Shown here: in pieces, positions 51,294 to 60,637 of the stretch
Position numbering within the stretch: the stretch's first letter is position 1
Layout: every line of letters starts with the position of its first letter
DNA from: Arthrobacter sp042667405
Lineage (GTDB): Bacteria; Actinomycetota; Actinomycetes; Actinomycetales; Micrococcaceae
Assembly (NCBI RefSeq): GCF_042667405.1
Contig: NZ_JBHVAL010000005.1
Coordinates: forward strand, 124,001 to 188,000
Direction: 5' to 3'
DNA length: 64,000 bases
Notes under the pieces: generated by a model
Database searches by the model: none
Told to the model about the DNA's origin: nothing
Seen by the model: only the letters and a program-made list of their open reading frames with translations
Program-made: the position numbers and the translations under genes

Positions 51294-52643
51294 ATGACCA
51301 GCACCAACAACGCAGCAAAGGCAGTGACGAGGAAGCCGCCGCCCGGCGCACTCAAGGCCTACATTGCCAGCCTCACCGGTACATCGCTGGAGTACTACGA
51401 CTTTGCGATCTACTCTGTGGCCTCAGCACTGGTATTCCCCAAGATCTTCTTCCCCGGCAACGACGAATTCGTGGCGCTGCTGCTGTCCTTCTCGGCGTTT
51501 GCCGTGGGCTACTTGGCCCGCCCGATTGGCGGCATCATCTTCGGCCGGCTCGGCGACAAGATCGGCCGCAAATACGTCCTCGTTTTCACCTTGGTGCTGA
51601 TCGGTGTGGCCACAGTTCTCATTGGTGCGCTGCCCGACTACTCGGTGATTGGCGTCGCGGCCCCCACCATCCTGGTTCTTTTGCGGCTTGCGCAGGGCAT
51701 TGGCGTTGGCGGCGAATGGGGCGGCGCGGTTCTGCTGTCCAGCGAATTCGGCGACCCCAACAAGCGTGGCTTCTGGTCATCTGCGGCCCAGATCGGCCCA
51801 CCCGCAGGTAACCTCATGGCCAACGGTGTGCTTGCCGTGCTGGCCGCGTCGCTCAGCAACGAAGCCTTCCTCTCCTGGGGATGGCGCGTAGCGTTCCTTG
51901 CCTCCGCGCTCCTTGTGGTCTTCGGCCTGCTTATCCGGCTCAAGCTCGAAGAAACGCCCGTCTTCAAGGCCATCCAGGCCCAAGGCGACCGCCCCAAGGC
52001 CCCCATCAAGGAAGTCTTCACGCAGCAGCCCAAGGCCCTGGTCGCGGCAGCCCTCTCCCGTGTATGCCCGGACATCCTGTATGCGCTGTTTACGGTCTTC
52101 GTCGCCGTTTACGCCACCAAGGAACTGGGGATGACCACCGGAAACGTCCTGTCCGCGATCCTGATCGGCTCGGCCTTCCAGCTGGTCCTCATTCCAGCCG
52201 CGGGCGCCTTGACCGACCGGTTCAACCGCCGCTGGGTGTACGGCATCGCCGCAGCAGCTACAGCTGCCTACATCCCGCTGTTCTTCCTGATGATCCAGGG
52301 CAAGTCAGTCCTCATGCTTACGATCGGCACAGTGATTGGCCTGGCATTGCATGCCTTCATGTACGGGCCCCAGGCTGCATTCATCACTGAGCAGTTCCCC
52401 GCGAGACTCCGTTACGCCGGCAGTTCCCTGGCTTACACCCTGGCGGGCGTGATCGGTGGAGCAGTGGCACCCATTATCTTCACCGCGCTCTACGGTGCAG
52501 CCAACCATGGCTGGTACCTGATTGCCCTCTACATCCTGGTTGCAGCCGTGGTCACGATCGTCGGCATGCTGATGGGTCGCGATCCCCAGCCTGAAGAAGA
52601 AGAGCGCTTGCTGCAGACTGCCAACACTCAGCCGGCGGCATAG
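51294..52643 (+). CDS. MFS transporter (metabolite:H+ symporter type)
   Basis: 449 residues with 12 membrane spans. N-terminal motif SLTGTSLEYYDFAIYSVASA and the loop motif GRLGDKIGRKYVLVF with the second-half GALTDRFNRRWVYG are those of the MHS family (ShiA/ProP-like). GGEWGGAVLLSSEF is the conserved helix-4 region. The substrate is inferred to be 5-oxoproline or a related acid, since it lies between pxpA and pxpBC. Confidence 0.9.
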   Translation: MTSTNNAAKAVTRKPPPGALKAYIASLTGTSLEYYDFAIYSVASALVFPKIFFPGNDEFVALLLSFSAFAVGYLARPIGGIIFGRLGDKIGRKYVLVFTLVLIGVATVLIGALPDYSVIGVAAPTILVLLRLAQGIGVGGEWGGAVLLSSEFGDPNKRGFWSSAAQIGPPAGNLMANGVLAVLAASLSNEAFLSWGWRVAFLASALLVVFGLLIRLKLEETPVFKAIQAQGDRPKAPIKEVFTQQPKALVAAALSRVCPDILYALFTVFVAVYATKELGMTTGNVLSAILIGSAFQLVLIPAAGALTDRFNRRWVYGIAAAATAAYIPLFFLMIQGKSVLMLTIGTVIGLALHAFMYGPQAAFITEQFPARLRYAGSSLAYTLAGVIGGAVAPIIFTALYGAANHGWYLIALYILVAAVVTIVGMLMGRDPQPEEEERLLQTANTQPAA

Positions 52644-52649
52644 TCAAAG

Positions 52650-54296
52650 ATGGAAACCGCAATGCACACCACCACTGCAAAAAGGGTCCGCTCCGTCAGG
52701 CCAGTTGGCACCCGGGCCGTCTTGGCCGAGCTGGATGGCCTGCAGGACGTGCTTGCTTTGCAGGACATGCTGTACAAGTCCCCGTTGCCGGGGCAGGTGG
52801 ACGTCCTTGCTGCGGCGGAAACGGTCATGGTGGTGGGCGAGTCAGCGTCCGCAACCCGAGCCATCGGGGCACGGCTCCTGCAGCTCGAGCTCAACGTTCC
52901 GGAAGTTACTGATTCGGGCTTGGTGGTCATCGACACCGTGTACGACGGCGAGGACCTCGCCGATGTCGCGGAGCTGACCGGACTGAGCATCGACGGCGTG
53001 GTTGCGGCGCACACAGGGCAGATCTGGACGGTTGCCTTCGCTGGCTTCGCGCCCGGCTTCGGGTACATGGTGGGCGAAAACGAAGCCCTCACCGTGCCCC
53101 GCCGCTCGTCACCGCGCACGGCAGTTCCCGCGGGCTCCGTGGCCCTCGGCGGTCAGTATTCCGCCGTCTACCCTCGACGCTCGCCGGGTGGATGGCAGCT
53201 TATCGGCAGGACAGGGGCTCATATGTGGGACCTGGACCGTCCCCAGCCGGCACTTGTCCGGCCCGGAGACCGCGTACAGTACCGGGCTGTTCGCGAGGTC
53301 GTGACCACCGCGGCCCACGACTCCAAGGCCGACCCGGACCACCACGCGGGCCCTGGGCTTAAGATCCTCAATCCCGGCGCTCAAAGCCTCATCCAGGACC
53401 TGGGTCGGCGTGGCTTCGGTCCCCTCGGTGTTTCCGCTGCGGGTGCCCTGGACAGGGCTTCGCTGCGCAGGGCCAACCGCCTGGTGGGCAACGCGCCATC
53501 GGCCGCGGCCATTGAGTCCGTCAACGGCGGGCTGACGGTGGAAGCTGTCGGAGACCAAGTACTTGCCGTGACCGGTGCGCCGACAACGCTGACCGTTGAG
53601 TCGCCGTCGTGGGTTGAATCCGACGACGACGGCGACGTCCAGCCAGGTGCCCAGCGTATAGTCCCGGTGGCCGCACCTTTCGCGCTGCTCGACGGTGAGG
53701 TGCTTACTGTGGGCGCTCCCGAAGCGGGGTTCCGGAACTATGTGGCGATCCGGGGCGGCGTGGATGTGCCCGAGGTTCTCGGGAGCCGTTCGGCAGACAC
53801 CATGTCCGGAATTGGGCCCGCGCCTTTGGTTGTGGGCCAGAAAATCCCGGCCGGCCACGCAACCGAATCAACCGCCGTCGGCAGCCCCGAGCTGCAACCG
53901 GACTTCCCCGGTGATGGCGTTACCGTGCTCGACGTCGTTCCCGGTCCCCGTGCCGACTGGTTCGACCAATCCGCCCTCGACTCCCTGACGGGGCAGGACT
54001 GGCTGGTGACCCCGGCGTCGAACCGCGTGGGTATGCGTTTGGACGGCACCCCGCTCAAGCGCACACGCGAGGGCGAGTTGCCCAGCGAGGGAACCATGGC
54101 CGGCGCTCTCCAGATCCCGCCCGCGGGATTGCCCGTGCTTTTCCTTGCCGACCATCCCATCACAGGCGGTTATCCGGTGATCGGAGTCGTGAAGGACGAA
54201 CACCTGGACTTGGCGGCGCAGGTCCCTATCGGCGGCCGGATCCGTTTCCGGCTCGTCCCCGAAACACCAGACTTCAGCAAGAACCCAGAGAAGTGA
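52650..54296 (+). CDS. pxpBC: fused 5-oxoprolinase subunits PxpB-PxpC (KipI-KipA)
   Basis: 548 residues from an ATG at 52650; an ATG at 52662 is equally possible. Residues 10-220 are PxpB/KipI (PVGTRAVLAELDGLQDVLAL, VAFAGFAPGFGYMVGENEAL, PRTAVPAGSVALGGQYSAVY). Residues 240-540 are PxpC/KipA (ILNPGAQSLIQDLGRRGFGP, AAGALDRASLRRANRLVGNA). The two halves are separate genes in most bacteria. They are homologous to the carboxyltransferase domains of urea carboxylase, which matters because a biotin carboxylase gene follows by 7 bases. Confidence 0.93.
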   Translation: METAMHTTTAKRVRSVRPVGTRAVLAELDGLQDVLALQDMLYKSPLPGQVDVLAAAETVMVVGESASATRAIGARLLQLELNVPEVTDSGLVVIDTVYDGEDLADVAELTGLSIDGVVAAHTGQIWTVAFAGFAPGFGYMVGENEALTVPRRSSPRTAVPAGSVALGGQYSAVYPRRSPGGWQLIGRTGAHMWDLDRPQPALVRPGDRVQYRAVREVVTTAAHDSKADPDHHAGPGLKILNPGAQSLIQDLGRRGFGPLGVSAAGALDRASLRRANRLVGNAPSAAAIESVNGGLTVEAVGDQVLAVTGAPTTLTVESPSWVESDDDGDVQPGAQRIVPVAAPFALLDGEVLTVGAPEAGFRNYVAIRGGVDVPEVLGSRSADTMSGIGPAPLVVGQKIPAGHATESTAVGSPELQPDFPGDGVTVLDVVPGPRADWFDQSALDSLTGQDWLVTPASNRVGMRLDGTPLKRTREGELPSEGTMAGALQIPPAGLPVLFLADHPITGGYPVIGVVKDEHLDLAAQVPIGGRIRFRLVPETPDFSKNPEK

Positions 54297-54303
54297 GTAT
54301 TTG

Positions 54304-56061
54304 ATGCGCAAGGTCCTGATCGCGAACCGCGGCGAAATCGCCGTCCGTGTCGCCCGAGCCTGTGACGACGCCGGCATCTCCTCCGTCGCCGTCTACGCCG
54401 ACATTGACGCCGATGCCATGCACGTTGGCGCAGCAGCTGAAGCGTACAGCCTGGACGGAAACAGCCCCGCTGAGACGTACCTGAATATCGAAAAGCTGCT
54501 CGCTGTTGCCGCTCGTGCTGGCGCGGACGCCGTACACCCCGGCTACGGGTTCCTCTCGGAAAATGCGGACTTCGCACAGGCAGTGCTCGACGCCGGACTT
54601 GAGTGGATCGGTCCCTCGCCGGAGTCGATCCGCCAGCTAGGCAACAAGATCACCGCCCGGGAAATTGCCGTGCGTGCCGGAGCACCGTTGGTGGCCGGCA
54701 GCGACGGGCCAGTGTCCTCTGCCGCGGAAGCACGCGCTTTTGCCGAGGAACACGGACTCCCGATCGCCATCAAGGCCGCCTTCGGCGGAGGTGGGCGCGG
54801 GCTGAAGGTGGTCCGTGAACTGGCAGAAGTGGAAGAAGCCTTTGACTCCGCCGTCCGTGAGGCCGTTGTTGCCTTCGGCCGGGGCGAATGTTTCGTAGAG
54901 CAGTATCTGGACCGCCCGCGGCACGTTGAGGCCCAGATCGTCGCGGACAAGCACGGCAACGTCATTGTGGTGGGTACCCGCGACTGCTCGCTTCAGCGCC
55001 GCCACCAGAAGCTCGTTGAGGAGGCCCCGGCGCCTTTCCTCAGCGACGAGCAGCGCCAGCGGATCTACGACGGATCCAAGGCGATCATCCGTGAGGCCGG
55101 CTATTACGGCGCGGGCACCGTGGAGTTCCTTGTTTCCTCTGACGGGGCTGTGGCTTTCCTGGAGGTCAACACGAGACTGCAGGTGGAGCACCCGATCACT
55201 GAGGAGACCGCGGGGATCGACCTTGTGCAGGAACAGTTCCGCGTTGCTGCCGGGCTGCCACTGAGCATCACCGAGGATCCCGTTGCGCAGGGGCACTCCT
55301 TTGAGTTCCGGATCAATGCTGAAGATGTCGGCCGTGGGTTCCTGCCCTCGCCGGGCACCGTTTCCGGCTTTGAAGTGCCCACGGGCCCGGGAATCCGCGT
55401 GGACACCGGGGTGCGGTCGGGTTCCACGGTTCCGCCGCAATTCGATTCCTTGTTGGCCAAACTGATCGTCTCGGGAGCTGACCGACAGCAGGCCCTTCGC
55501 CGTGCACGCCGTGCCTTGAAGGAATTCAACATCTCCGGCCTGGCTACGGTTTTGCCGTTCCACCGCGCGGTTCTCGAGGCTGACGATTTCACCTCGGTGG
55601 TCGGACTCCGGGTGCACACCCGGTGGATCGAGACCGACTTCGCGGACCAGATCCCCGTCGACCCGGACTACAGCGCCGTGGCACCTGGCGGCGAACGGCG
55701 CACGATCACTGTGGATATCGACGGCAAGCGGCTGGCCGTGGGCTTGCCTGCGGATCTGCTGGACGGCTGGGCCCGCTCGGGGCAGGGCCTTCCGGCAGCT
55801 GCGGACGTCACGGGCCTGCCGGGTTCTGTCACCGGCGATGCACCTGCCGAATCCGCCCTTGTCTCCAGCATGTCCGGCACGGTGGTGAAGTGGCTCGTCG
55901 AACCGGGCACCACCGTCGCCGCCGGGGATCCCTTGGTGGTCCTGGAGGCCATGAAGATGGAAACCCAGGTTCCGGCACACCGCACGGGCACGCTCTCGGA
56001 GGTACTCTCAGCACCCGGCGGAGTTGTCACCGCCGGCGCTGTGCTGGCCCACATCGAGTAA
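54304..56061 (+). CDS. biotin carboxylase with C-terminal biotinyl carrier domain
   Basis: 585 residues from the ATG at 54304. The biotin carboxylase core has KVLIANRGEIAVRVARACDD, HPGYGFLSENADFA, the ATP-grasp loop IKAAFGGGGRGLKVV, RDCSLQRRHQKLVEEAPAP and EVNTRLQVEHPITEE. The last 70 residues are a biotinyl domain with LEAMKMETQ; the biotin-accepting Lys is residue 551. No acyl-CoA carboxyltransferase gene is nearby. Coupled to pxpBC, it may carboxylate a lactam or amide substrate as urea carboxylase does, rather than acetyl-CoA. That is inference. Confidence 0.92.
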   Translation: MRKVLIANRGEIAVRVARACDDAGISSVAVYADIDADAMHVGAAAEAYSLDGNSPAETYLNIEKLLAVAARAGADAVHPGYGFLSENADFAQAVLDAGLEWIGPSPESIRQLGNKITAREIAVRAGAPLVAGSDGPVSSAAEARAFAEEHGLPIAIKAAFGGGGRGLKVVRELAEVEEAFDSAVREAVVAFGRGECFVEQYLDRPRHVEAQIVADKHGNVIVVGTRDCSLQRRHQKLVEEAPAPFLSDEQRQRIYDGSKAIIREAGYYGAGTVEFLVSSDGAVAFLEVNTRLQVEHPITEETAGIDLVQEQFRVAAGLPLSITEDPVAQGHSFEFRINAEDVGRGFLPSPGTVSGFEVPTGPGIRVDTGVRSGSTVPPQFDSLLAKLIVSGADRQQALRRARRALKEFNISGLATVLPFHRAVLEADDFTSVVGLRVHTRWIETDFADQIPVDPDYSAVAPGGERRTITVDIDGKRLAVGLPADLLDGWARSGQGLPAAADVTGLPGSVTGDAPAESALVSSMSGTVVKWLVEPGTTVAAGDPLVVLEAMKMETQVPAHRTGTLSEVLSAPGGVVTAGAVLAHIE

Positions 56062-56073
56062 CCCGTTGCCAGC

Positions 56074-56109
56074 CCGCTGTTGCGTCGTTGGCCAACGACG
56101 CAACAGCGG
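56074..56109. terminator. 36-base perfect palindrome between convergent genes
   Basis: Arms of 18 bp (CCGCTGTTGCGTCGTTGG and its complement) meet without a loop. It lies 13 bases after the biotin carboxylase stop and 12 bases before the alditol oxidase stop, so it may terminate both directions. No T run is present. Confidence 0.65.
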
Positions 56110-56121
56110 CCACGCCACGAG

Positions 56122-57369
56122 CTACGACGCGACAGTCACACCCAGCACGCTATCCAGTAGCCCGTTGCGGAACTTGCCCGTGGGGTCGTTGGCTTGGGCA
56201 AGGGCGCGGAAGTCCTCGAACCGTGGGTAAAGCGCGGCAAAGTCGTACTGGCTGGGGGTAAACAGCTTCCCCCAGTGCGGGCGTGATCCTAAGTGGCGCA
56301 ATGCTTCCTCCAGCTCGGGAAGGACGGCTTCGACATCCGCCTGCATCGGCTTCCACGTGAAGTGCAGGGCTACGCTTTGCTGCTTGTAGAACGGGCTCAG
56401 CCAGAACTCGTCGGCAGCGATCGTGCGGATCTCCGAGACGAACAGCAACGGTGCCAGCTTGTCAGCGAGTCCGCGGACGGCCCTCAATGCTGCCGGGGCA
56501 TGTTCGAGCGGCAACAGGAATTCGCTTTGAAGTTCTTCCCCGTTGCTGGGAGTGAACTCGTGCCGGAAGTGGGGCAGGCGGTCCAGCCATTTGCCTGCGA
56601 CGTCCAACTGCTCGGTGCAGTTTTCGGCCGACATATCCGGCAAGGGATGCATGGCCACAGTGGCCGGGGTGGCACCGAAAAGCTCGGGCAAGGCGGCCTC
56701 GGTATCAAGTGCCTTGAGCCAGACCTGCGGGATGGTATCGCCCGTGTAGTTGGTGAAGAAACTGACGCTGTAGGCACTGGAAGCGATGTTTTGGAAGTTC
56801 TCCAGTGCGCTTTCCCACGAGAGATTCGTGAGCACGCGCTGACGGACTTCGTAGCTCGGACGGACGGCGAGCTCCAGTCCTGTGACGATGCCAAGAGCTC
56901 CCACGCCAACCACGCTGGCGAGGAATTCGTCGTCGTCCGCGGTGAGGGTGACCAGTTCACCTGAGGCGCGCACCAGGTCAATACCCACGACGGCGGCAGC
57001 CAGGGAGGGGTTGTTGACCCCACTGCCGTGGGTGCCGGTTTGGATGGCACCCGCCACGGAGATATGCGGGAGCGAGGCCAGGTTGTGGATGGCGAAGCCC
57101 TGCTCCTCCAAGGCACGGCCGAGGGCTCCGTAGCTGATACCGCCGCTGACCTTGACGGTGCTCTTTTCTTTGTTGAGGACAACTTCCTGGGGGAGTGCGT
57201 CCAGGAGAATATGCGTGCCGGGGGTGTCGGCGACGGTGTTGAATGAGTGCCGGGAGCCGAGGGCTTTGATCTGGGTCGCCTTGGCCACAAGCTCCTGCAG
57301 TTCTTCCACCGAGGCGGGCCGCTGCACTTCTGCGGATGAATACTCGAGGTTTCCTGCCCAGTTCTTCAT
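56122..57369 (-). CDS. alditol/xylitol oxidase (AldO type)
   Basis: 415 residues. The start KNWAGNLEYSSAEVQRPASV, the covalent-FAD site in LGSRHSFNTVAD (His), LPHISVAGAIQTGTHGSG, EFTPSNGEELQSEFLLP, IRTIAADEFWLSPFY and RPHWGKLFT match AldO of Streptomyces closely. The AldO equivalent of SRHS is SGHS, so the Arg is a variant next to the flavin histidine. It oxidises xylitol, sorbitol and related alditols at C1 with O2, releasing hydrogen peroxide. A LacI regulator is divergent. Confidence 0.92.
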   Translation of the reverse strand: MKNWAGNLEYSSAEVQRPASVEELQELVAKATQIKALGSRHSFNTVADTPGTHILLDALPQEVVLNKEKSTVKVSGGISYGALGRALEEQGFAIHNLASLPHISVAGAIQTGTHGSGVNNPSLAAAVVGIDLVRASGELVTLTADDDEFLASVVGVGALGIVTGLELAVRPSYEVRQRVLTNLSWESALENFQNIASSAYSVSFFTNYTGDTIPQVWLKALDTEAALPELFGATPATVAMHPLPDMSAENCTEQLDVAGKWLDRLPHFRHEFTPSNGEELQSEFLLPLEHAPAALRAVRGLADKLAPLLFVSEIRTIAADEFWLSPFYKQQSVALHFTWKPMQADVEAVLPELEEALRHLGSRPHWGKLFTPSQYDFAALYPRFEDFRALAQANDPTGKFRNGLLDSVLGVTVAS

Positions 57370-57408
57370 TGAATGATTCTTCCCTTTTGATCCATGTCGG
57401 CTTGTTTA

Positions 57409-57438
57409 ATTGTTCACGTTGAAAACTAATTGCGTCAA
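57409..57438 (-). promoter_or_regulatory. alditol oxidase promoter with LacI-type operator candidate
   Basis: On the minus strand TTGACG (57438-57433) and AACAAT (57414-57409) are spaced by 18 bases. The dyad TTCA-CGT-TGAA (57413-57423) sits in the spacer, with a central CG as in LacI-family sites, so repressor binding would occlude the promoter. Confidence 0.6.
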
Positions 57439-57496
57439 GGGTAGTCCGGCCCGGTGAATGTAGAGTTCAAGGACCGCCGTCTGTCAGGAGCCTCCC

Positions 57497-58507
57497 GTGA
57501 GCAAAGGACCCAAGCCCACTATCAGGGATGTTGCCACGGCTGCGGGCGTATCGCTGACAACTGTGTCCTATGTGCTGTCAGGTCGTCACGGCGGCACCAC
57601 GCGGATCAGCCAGCCGACCCAGGACCGCGTGTTGTCTGCCGTGAAGGAGCTGGGCTACGTGCCCAACCAGGCCGCACGGGGGATGCGTCGGGGCAAAACT
57701 GACGTGGTCGCCGTCGCGATTGGAAATCTCGACTGGCCCTGGGACCGGGCGCTGGCCACGGCCGCTGCGAACATCCTTCCGGAACACGGCTATCAGCCCG
57801 TGATCCTCCTGGGCGAGGACTGGCGGAAGTTCATGATGTCCGGCGGGGCGGACGGCGTCATTATTGGCTACTTTCCCGAAGCGAAATCGGAGGACGAGAC
57901 CGTCACCGAACTGGCTCGCCGCGGCGTTGCACAGGTAGTGATTTCGGGGACCATGAAACCCGATGGCTTCGACGTTCTGGCCCCGGAACCGGAGGGTGGA
58001 TTGGCTGAAGGCATGGCTTTCCTAACGGCGTCGCACCGCAGGATTGCGTGCATTCGCAGGGCAGATCCGGCGGGACGACCCGCGAGCCGATTCGCGTCCT
58101 ACACGCAAGGTCTTGAGGAAGCGGGAATCCCGCTGGATGAGTCCCTTGTCCGGACATCGCAGCACCGCCCCGCCCTGGCGTACCAGGCGGCGCTCGAGTT
58201 GCTGCAACTTCCGGACCGCCCCACCGCCGTCCTCTGCACCGACGACATGGAGGCGCTGCAGGCCATACGAGCTGCTTTCCGACTGGGGCTTCGCGTGCCC
58301 GAAGATGTCCAGATCATCGGCGTCGGGAATTCTACCGAGGGGCAGGAATACGATCCGCCCCTGACAACAGTGGGACCGGAGCCGATCTTCGAACGCGTGG
58401 TCCGAATGCTGTTGGACCGGCTGGAGGGGACCGCGCCTGCGGAGGGCGTGCGGGTCGCCTCGCCGTGGAAACTGCAGCTACGAGGGACGACGACGGCGGG
58501 CGGCTGA
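57497..58507 (+). CDS. LacI-family regulator
   Basis: 336 residues from a GTG at 57497, with CAGGAG upstream. The HTH is TIRDVATAAGVSLTTVSYVL followed by the hinge helix YVPNQAARGMRRG. The periplasmic-binding-like domain has the ligand-loop regions DGVIIGYFPEAK, CIRRADPAGRPASRFASY and VPEDVQIIGVGNS. Effector: probably a polyol, from its divergent partner alditol oxidase. Its C-terminal tail is short and polar. Confidence 0.93.
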   Translation: MSKGPKPTIRDVATAAGVSLTTVSYVLSGRHGGTTRISQPTQDRVLSAVKELGYVPNQAARGMRRGKTDVVAVAIGNLDWPWDRALATAAANILPEHGYQPVILLGEDWRKFMMSGGADGVIIGYFPEAKSEDETVTELARRGVAQVVISGTMKPDGFDVLAPEPEGGLAEGMAFLTASHRRIACIRRADPAGRPASRFASYTQGLEEAGIPLDESLVRTSQHRPALAYQAALELLQLPDRPTAVLCTDDMEALQAIRAAFRLGLRVPEDVQIIGVGNSTEGQEYDPPLTTVGPEPIFERVVRMLLDRLEGTAPAEGVRVASPWKLQLRGTTTAGG

Positions 58508-58593
58508 CGTGTCGTATGTGCTGGCCCCGGAGTGCCGAGCCATGATTCGGCAACTTGTCGTGCTCGAGTGATGAGGGCCCGGCAAGCTCCGGG

Positions 58594-59187
58594 CTAGCTG
58601 CCCCTGGTGTGGGCGAACAGTTGCCGAAGGGTGAAGAAGCAACCCAGTGCGCTGAACAGCAAGGCAAGCAGGAAATCGACCGCGTACCCATTTACCAGGT
58701 CCCGGTTGGTGGAAAGGTTGTATAGGAGCAGGTCCCAAGTTTCGGCGTCGGCCAGCATCGTTAGCGGAGAACGGCCGCCAATGAATTTTGCTGCGTCCAG
58801 CAGCATGCCGCCCCAGAATGAAAGCAGGACGGTCACGAGCGTTATGCCTGCGACCACCCACGCGCCGCGGCGGCTGATTATTGCACCGGTCCCCAAGACA
58901 TACAGGCGGGCCGCCACAGTCGCGACGATGAAGGCAACAATGGATGCCATCCAACCCGTGTTCCACAGCAGCAGCCAAGCGGCCGCGCCAAGGGGAACAA
59001 CCGCCAGCGCGAAGAGTGCGCCACGGACCACGTTCTCACCTGCTGCATGAACCGGTACCGCGGCTTGGGACTGGCTGGCCGGGGGAGTCCATCCCCCGGG
59101 TGCCCGAAGCCCGAACTGGGGTTCTGCTGGAGCGCCGCCGACACGTTCCCCTGCCTCTGGTGCATCGGATTCTGAGCGCTCTGGCAT
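58594..59187 (-). CDS. hypothetical four-span membrane protein
   Basis: 197 residues from the ATG at 59187 with GGGGGAA upstream. A disordered Glu/Pro/Ala head of about 55 residues precedes four membrane spans (GALFALAVVPLGAAAWLLLW, ASIVAFIVATVAARLYVL, WVVAGITLVTVLLSFWGGM, FLLALLFSALGCFFTL). No domain is recognised. It ends 86 bases after the stop of the convergent LacI gene. Confidence 0.7.
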   Translation of the reverse strand: MPERSESDAPEAGERVGGAPAEPQFGLRAPGGWTPPASQSQAAVPVHAAGENVVRGALFALAVVPLGAAAWLLLWNTGWMASIVAFIVATVAARLYVLGTGAIISRRGAWVVAGITLVTVLLSFWGGMLLDAAKFIGGRSPLTMLADAETWDLLLYNLSTNRDLVNGYAVDFLLALLFSALGCFFTLRQLFAHTRGS

Positions 59188-59564
59188 GGTTCCCCCACTA
59201 TGTGCGATGTGCAAATCCCGCTTATTATCACACGGCTCGACCAAGTCCTGACACGGATGACGAAGCGGGCAGAGCTCGCCTCATCCCAGAAGAATGTCGC
59301 CTTCTCCACACTTATCACCAGACCCGCAAGGCCTGCCCGTAAGCCGGTCCTTCACCCCGCGTCGAGGGGAGAATGATCCGCCCCGCTATGGTCCTCCTTG
59401 GTGCGATGTACGTATACCCGCACGGAGAGGGGCGCTATGAGGGGGCTTACTGCAACAGGATTCTGTTCCAGCCACGGCGCCGTGCGGACGTTGTCACCCC
59501 GAACGACCACAGGAACCAGCACACACTTCCCGGGCCCTCAACCCTTAAGCGCCCTGAACAGCGC
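59188..59564. other. non-coding gap, no convincing content
   Basis: 377 bases between the membrane protein start and the symporter stop, both on the minus strand. GATAAT at 59229-59224 (minus) is a possible -10 for the membrane protein gene. I see no RNA gene, repeat or real coding frame in the rest. Confidence 0.4.
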
Positions 59565-60551
59565 CTAGTCCGTCAGTGGCCTCCGCGCCAACCACGCTGC
59601 GACGATCGCACCGGAAATGTTGTGCCACAGCGAGAACACGGCGGACGGGAGCGCGGCAAGTGCGCCAAAGTGCGCGGTGGCCAGCGTCGCGGCCAAGCCG
59701 GAGTTCTGCATACCGACCTCGAACGCCAGGGCACGGCGGGCCTTGTCGTCCAACCGGCCAAGTTTGCCGGCCAGGTAGCCGAGGCCCAGGCCGAAGCCGT
59801 TATGAAGGACCACGGCAAGGAACACGATGCCGCCCGCAGCAACAATCTTGCTGGCGCTGCCCGCCACGACGATCGCAACGATCAGCGAAATCACGACGGC
59901 GGACGCCCACGGCAGTGCCGGAAGCACCTTCGCGACGAGCTTCGAGAGGAACAGCCTCGCGAGCAGGCCGGCGATCACGGGAAGCAGCACGGTCTTGACG
60001 ATGTCCAGAACCATGGCTCCGGCGTCGATGTTCAGGAACGATCCCGCCAGGAACAGTGTCAGTGCGGGCGTCACCAAGGGTGCGATCAGCGTGGACACGG
60101 AAGCGACGGCCACAGACAATGCAACGTCGCCCTTGGCGAGGAATGCCATCACGTTGGAGGCCGTGCCGGACGGCGCGCAACCAACCAGGATCAGGCCCAC
60201 GGCCAGCTCGGGTGGCAATTGCAGCAAAACAGCGATCAGCCACCCGGCACCGGGCATGATGACGTAGTGCGCCACGATGCCCAGAGCCACCGCCCAGGGA
60301 CGCCGGGCCACGGAGGCGAAGTCCGGAGGGGTCAGCGTGAGCCCCATGCAGAACATGATGATGCCCAGCAGGTAGGGAACCGCAACACCCATCGGCTTGA
60401 ACAGATCCGGGATGAGGAATCCCAAGACGCCAGCCAGAACCACCAAAAGAGGGAAGATCGTGACGGCGATCCGGGCAATCTTGGCCTCCGCGGCGAGGGC
60501 AGGATTTTCCGGGGATGTGGTTTCGGACTGGGAATTGGTTGCCTCGAGCAT
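59565..60551 (-). CDS. bile acid:sodium symporter family (BASS) protein
   Basis: 328 residues with about nine to ten membrane spans. The first-half motif GCAPSGTASNVMAFLAKGDV and the second-half EVGMQNSGLAATLATAHFG are the two crossover regions of the BASS family that bind sodium and substrate. Bacterial members carry pantoate, pyruvate or other organic acids, so the bile acid name says little. The gene stands alone, with a hairpin repeat in its upstream gap. Confidence 0.93.
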   Translation of the reverse strand: MLEATNSQSETTSPENPALAAEAKIARIAVTIFPLLVVLAGVLGFLIPDLFKPMGVAVPYLLGIIMFCMGLTLTPPDFASVARRPWAVALGIVAHYVIMPGAGWLIAVLLQLPPELAVGLILVGCAPSGTASNVMAFLAKGDVALSVAVASVSTLIAPLVTPALTLFLAGSFLNIDAGAMVLDIVKTVLLPVIAGLLARLFLSKLVAKVLPALPWASAVVISLIVAIVVAGSASKIVAAGGIVFLAVVLHNGFGLGLGYLAGKLGRLDDKARRALAFEVGMQNSGLAATLATAHFGALAALPSAVFSLWHNISGAIVAAWLARRPLTD

Positions 60552-60637
60552 TCATCCATGCTCACACCAGCCCTCTGCCAAGAACGACTTCGTTACATCC
60601 GCAATCAGGTATATGTCAGACATCCGTCCTATGCCCG

